A DNA stretch of 11,980 nucleotides, taken from the NCBI GenBank assembly GCA_015039465.1, contig MU130160.1:4964-16943 (forward strand), given 5' to 3'. The stretch is from Phlegmacium glaucopus. Lineage: Eukaryota > Basidiomycota > Agaricomycetes > Agaricales > Cortinariaceae. Every line of letters begins with the position of its first letter. The first letter of the stretch is position 1. The translations under genes were made by a program, and so were the position numbers. Of the stretch, positions 8,875 through 11,980 are shown piece by piece. The notes beneath the pieces are model-generated. The model saw only the letters and a list, made by a program, of their open reading frames with translations. It was not told the DNA's origin and made no database searches.

Positions 8875-10113
8875 ATGAAGCTAAATCCTGAAGACTTTGC
8901 CATTATTGGGTTCTGTCTCGAAGGCTTTCTTTACGGTAGGATATTTTCTACAACTTTCACGGCACCCGCTAAAGAAGTATAATATTAACCCGTCCCAGGA
9001 GTATACTCTGGCATTTTCGCCATATACTTACAAGACCACTGGACATCGAACAAAGGCACCAACAAGGGAAATGTCATTTTCTATGCTCTGTGTGCCTTAT
9101 ATATGCTCTCTGCTGTCAACGTTGTGGTTGATATAACAAATTCCAAGCCTTCAGTTAGTACCAATTTCATCGGTAACAATAACCATCATTTTTACTCTTT
9201 CTGTTTTGCAGAATCCAACGGTATTCCTCCACATAGCTATTATTCAAGGCGTAGTATTAGGTTGCTGCGATTTCATGGCCCAATCTATCCTAGTATGTAT
9301 GAACTACTTATCCTCAACATTTATTTTATTCATGGAAATCTTAAAGATCTACCGTTGCTGGATTGTGTGGGGTTGCAATATTCGTGTCGTGATCCTTCCT
9401 TCAATCTTGTCATTTGTATTCCTAGGTCAGTCAACCTATCTTATTTGACTGGCCAATTTCAATTCATTGTCTCTAGCTATGTGGCTAGCAGCTAGCAGCT
9501 CCCAGTACATTGTATCAGACCAAGTTTTGCAACCTGACTGGGGGTATTGGCTGAATGTGGCAAGTCTCGCCATGTCCATGACTGTGAATGCTCTGGTGAC
9601 AGGCTTAATCGTGTGGAAGATCATCAAAGTGTACCGTGAAGTCAAATCCGCGGAGTCGGATGACCAAACTTTGCGCGTCCGAGTCACTGGCGGGAGCAAA
9701 ATTCGGACTGTCATATTCGTGCTGATTGAATCTGGCATGATGTTGTTTGCAATCCAATTGGCTCGACTCGTGGTTACCATCGTGGCGACGGACACTGCCA
9801 TTGATGCTTTTGGTATCATCGGTTTTATCCACCAAATGCTCAATGTGATTACGACATCAGTCATTGCTACTTCTCATTTTACTAATTACACGAGTCTGTC
9901 TAGGGAATAACACCTACAATTATCTTTGTACGGCTATCAATGGGATTGTCGTTCTACGACAAGGAGTCCATGATAGAATCTAGCGTCGGGAGTTTGCGCT
10001 TTGCGGATAACAATCCAAATGCAAATCCGGAAACGGGAGATGTTGATATTGTGAATAGAGACGATGATATTGGTATTAGACTAAGCGACGATATCCAGAT
10101 GGTAGATAGATGA
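8875..10113 (+). CDS. Seven-transmembrane protein, unnamed basidiomycete family, six exons
   Basis: Exons are 8875-8935, 8999-9153, 9212-9292, 9347-9425, 9477-9844 and 9904-10113. Introns are 63, 58, 54, 51 and 59 bp, all GT...AG with branch points such as ATTAAC, CTCAAC and CTAAT. The joined frame is fully open for 317 residues plus TGA. Hydrophobic segments lie at about residues 8-32, 45-66, 76-99, 112-132, 149-174, 202-228 and 237-259. The motif YRCWIVWG (101-108) follows the third segment. The loop after segment five (176-200) is charged, and the tail (260-317) is acidic and polar, ending SDDIQMVDR. It looks like the large, uncharacterised Agaricomycete group of seven-helix plasma-membrane proteins, probably receptor-like. 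I cannot assign a ligand or a DUF name. Splicing phases agree at every junction and no lesion is seen. Confidence 0.9.
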
Positions 10114-10365
10114 CTAGGGTTGCGGGCCGTTGCGTTGCACGGCAATACGAGTCTTATTTTGTAGCTATATTATTATCAATTAACAATTATTAAAATAATT
10201 GTTAATTGGTATTGTATGATTATTATAACATTTCGTTTTAAAGTAAATTATTTTATAAAAGAATTACAATTTAAGATTGTTCTTTTTTATTTTGTTTTTG
10301 TGCTATATAGCATTCTCTATCATAGTGAGGTACGATCGTAGATCAGAATTGAGTCTTTGAGCGAA
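10114..10365. other. AT-rich 3' flank, no gene
   Basis: After the stop codon at 10113 the composition turns AT-rich from about 10145. It includes a strong palindrome (separate entry) and a GCTATATAGC palindrome near 10302-10311. No open frame is present. It probably includes the 3' untranslated region of the seven-transmembrane gene, perhaps interrupted by a small mobile element. Confidence 0.4.
10177..10208. repeat. 32-bp perfect inverted repeat, 15-bp arms, 2-nt centre
   Basis: The left arm is CAATTAACAATTATT at 10177-10191, the centre AA, and the right arm AATAATTGTTAATTG at 10194-10208. The arms match without error. As RNA it would form a stable though AU-only hairpin just after the seven-transmembrane gene. 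As DNA it could be the centre of a MITE or another cruciform-forming site. Confidence 0.9.
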
Positions 10366-10962
10366 CGAGCAATGTGACAAGAGTGACGGGCTTCTTCTCT
10401 CGCCAACGCTCACTCTTGGCATTCCGCACTCGTTCTCTCCTTTTATTTTGCCCCACCCTCCACTCCCTTTGTCGCAAAATCAAGCATCTGATTCAAGAAG
10501 CAATCAGCTCGAAAGGAAAAATTTTGCGAGTATCCCACCCGCCCCACGCAGCGTGTCTCGCTCCTTCAATACCTTCAGAGTTCTTGCGCTCCTTGGGTCG
10601 GGAAGTTTTTAGCTTTCACCCAATACATACCATTAGCTCAGTTTTACATACTACGGTTCTCACATTGCTTCGTTTTCCCATTAAGGAAAACATATTAAAA
10701 TCTACCTATTCACATGTCAGTGACTCGCAAAGATGTATTTCAGCGTTGTCAAGTGATATCACATGGGTATCTTATATTCTTGTACTTTTACTTATCGGTA
10801 ATGTACAAAATTATGTTTTTTTTTTTGCTATTAGCATGAAATATTTTTCCGAAAGAACCTTGTGAGTACAATACATGAATGAAATATTTTATCAAGTGAA
10901 TTCAAGCTTATTTCAGCTTTGATCAATTACTAGTGTCAAAAAATTATTATTTATTCTGTATC
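10366..10962. other. No convincing gene; 163-codon frame lacks an early ATG
   Basis: A plus-strand frame stays open from 10374 to 10865, but its first ATG comes only near the end and the translation shows no motif. The part 10370-10620 has balanced GC, while 10680-10962 is AT-rich with a T9 run. It may be noncoding or part of an old element. Confidence 0.4.
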
Positions 10963-11355
10963 TTATTCTTCTATATAAAAGGCTATAATTGCCTTGTATT
11001 GTCCATCATGTGTTTTTAATTGATCTAAATTTTCTACATCCATTAGAGATTGTTCTCTTTGACAATTTGAACAGGTTGTTTGTCCATCATGGTACCAAAT
11101 AATAAAATTTTCATCAACAAGTTTTGTAGTAAAATGATTTCCATTAGTGTATATAATTCCTTTTAATATATATTGTTTTGATGAATTTGAAACATTAAAT
11201 ATCAGATAATTATTGATATCAATCCAAGGAGCTAGAGCAAATATCAAAAGTGAAGGGAGTTTATTAATTGATTGAGTATTATAGAGTGGAAATTCTTTTT
11301 TCTTGGATCTAAAACATTTTGGGCATTTTTTGTTAGTTTTTTGTTTTGTTTTGTG
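10963..11355 (-). pseudogene. Ubiquitin-specific protease-like (peptidase C19) C-terminal fragment
   Basis: The minus strand is open for 130 codons from 11355 to a TAA at 10965-10963, with a TAA just upstream (11358-11356) and no early ATG. It contains CPKC (about residues 11-14) and PSLLIFALAPWIDI. Next come ILKGIIYTNGNHFTTKL and WYHDGQTTCSNC, ending in a hydrophobic AIIAFYIEE. The GNHFT block followed by WYHDG is like the His-box region near the end of ubiquitin-specific proteases and their relatives in basidiomycete mobile or multicopy genes. CPKC and CSNC may bind zinc. The catalytic Cys box that should lie upstream is missing. Codon usage is very AT-rich, unlike the other genes here. It may be a last exon, a decayed copy or part of a transposon; I favour a relic. 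Confidence 0.5.
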
Positions 11356-11358
11356 TTA

Positions 11359-11980
11359 GAAATATTTTTGGAATAAGTAAGACGTAGATTGTTCTTTTTA
11401 TTGTTTAATTTAGTTTTTGAAGGTTAAAGTGTATGTGATCTATATCTATATTCAAATCTTTTTAGTTGTTTTTTTTACTCTAATAGAGGTAATGAAGGGT
11501 TGTTACATACATGAGTTAGTGGTAATCCGGGATGGACCCTGTCGGAACTGATATCAACACGTATACTAAGTAACGAATGTCACGAAGTGGTATATACCTT
11601 ACTTCCAGTCAACTTTGTATTTCGTATGAAACTTTTACCTTGTGTTATAGATGTTGACGAGGTAAGTTTAAAAGAAAACAATAGAAGGTTAGTTACATGT
11701 AAACTTTGTTAGACATTATTTAATTCTTATTATAACTTAGCATGGATAGGAAATGTTATAGTTAAACCTTTTTTAATATGACTATATCTACTTAATTAGT
11801 CTCTTTAATGGAGTTTCTTTAGTATACCTTGTAGTTTAAACGTTACAAATTTTACATTAAACTGTTAGTTATTTCTTATAAGTATAAAAGTTCTAATGTG
11901 GTGACAACCAACCACAAGACGTCTGATACTTTTTAATGTCGTATGTCGTAGATAGGTTGTTATGAACTTAAAATTTTAAT
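11359..11980. other. AT-rich terminal stretch, no gene seen
   Basis: Long T runs and many stops occur in all frames. A short block of more balanced composition lies at 11519-11600 within AT-rich DNA. No terminal repeats, tRNA or protein-like frame could be supported. It probably belongs to the same AT-rich mobile-element-like territory as the protease fragment. Confidence 0.45.

Noticed and set aside
9436..9864. 142-codon minus-strand frame
   Set aside because: It is the antisense shadow of the large fifth exon of the seven-transmembrane gene.
10374..10865. 163-codon plus-strand open frame
   Set aside because: It opens with GTG, has no ATG until near its end and shows no motif or intron signals consistent with a gene.
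11497..11507. Minus-strand TGTAACAACCC, like the start of some LTRs
   Set aside because: No partner copy, primer binding site or polypurine tract was found in the window.

Overview
The window reads as nuclear DNA of a basidiomycete fungus, most likely a mushroom-forming Agaricomycete. The coding signal is broken by short introns of 46-63 bp with fungal donors (GTATGT, GTAAGT, GTTAGT, GTGAGT), CTNAY-like branch points and TAG/CAG acceptors. The recognisable families also fit: an expanded G-domain GTPase, an unnamed seven-transmembrane protein with a YRCWIVWG motif, an arrestin-like protein and ERV41/ERGIC2. There is no operon structure, and the genes appear to be independent. All exon models were made by eye, without cDNA or database searches.

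Layout. 1-440 is a 56-bp tandem repeat array that runs off the left edge. At 439-550 on the minus strand there is a tRNA-like sequence (A-box-like, perfect B box, T-run), perhaps a tRNA relic or SINE head. 1026-2219 (minus) is an intact GTPase gene that splices into about 306 codons, including a 33-bp exon. 2639-3538 (minus) looks like an eroded, intron-containing gene that I cannot name. 4142-4405 (plus) is a small open frame with one internal TAG. 5043-7078 (plus) is an arrestin-like gene with about ten in-frame stops or frame slips, clearly a pseudogene. 7608-8262 (plus) is a decayed and truncated ERV41 copy. 8875-10113 (plus) is an intact six-exon gene for a 317-residue seven-transmembrane protein. 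From about 10140 the DNA becomes mostly AT-rich. It holds a 32-bp palindrome and a minus-strand fragment resembling the C-terminal part of a ubiquitin-specific protease (10963-11355). I see no gene in the last 600 bp.

The main theme is gene decay. Two intact genes of lineage-expanded families sit among at least two certain pseudogenes and two probable ones. This suggests a fast-evolving accessory region, a non-functional haplotype, or an old segmental duplication. I found no convincing new multi-gene system.
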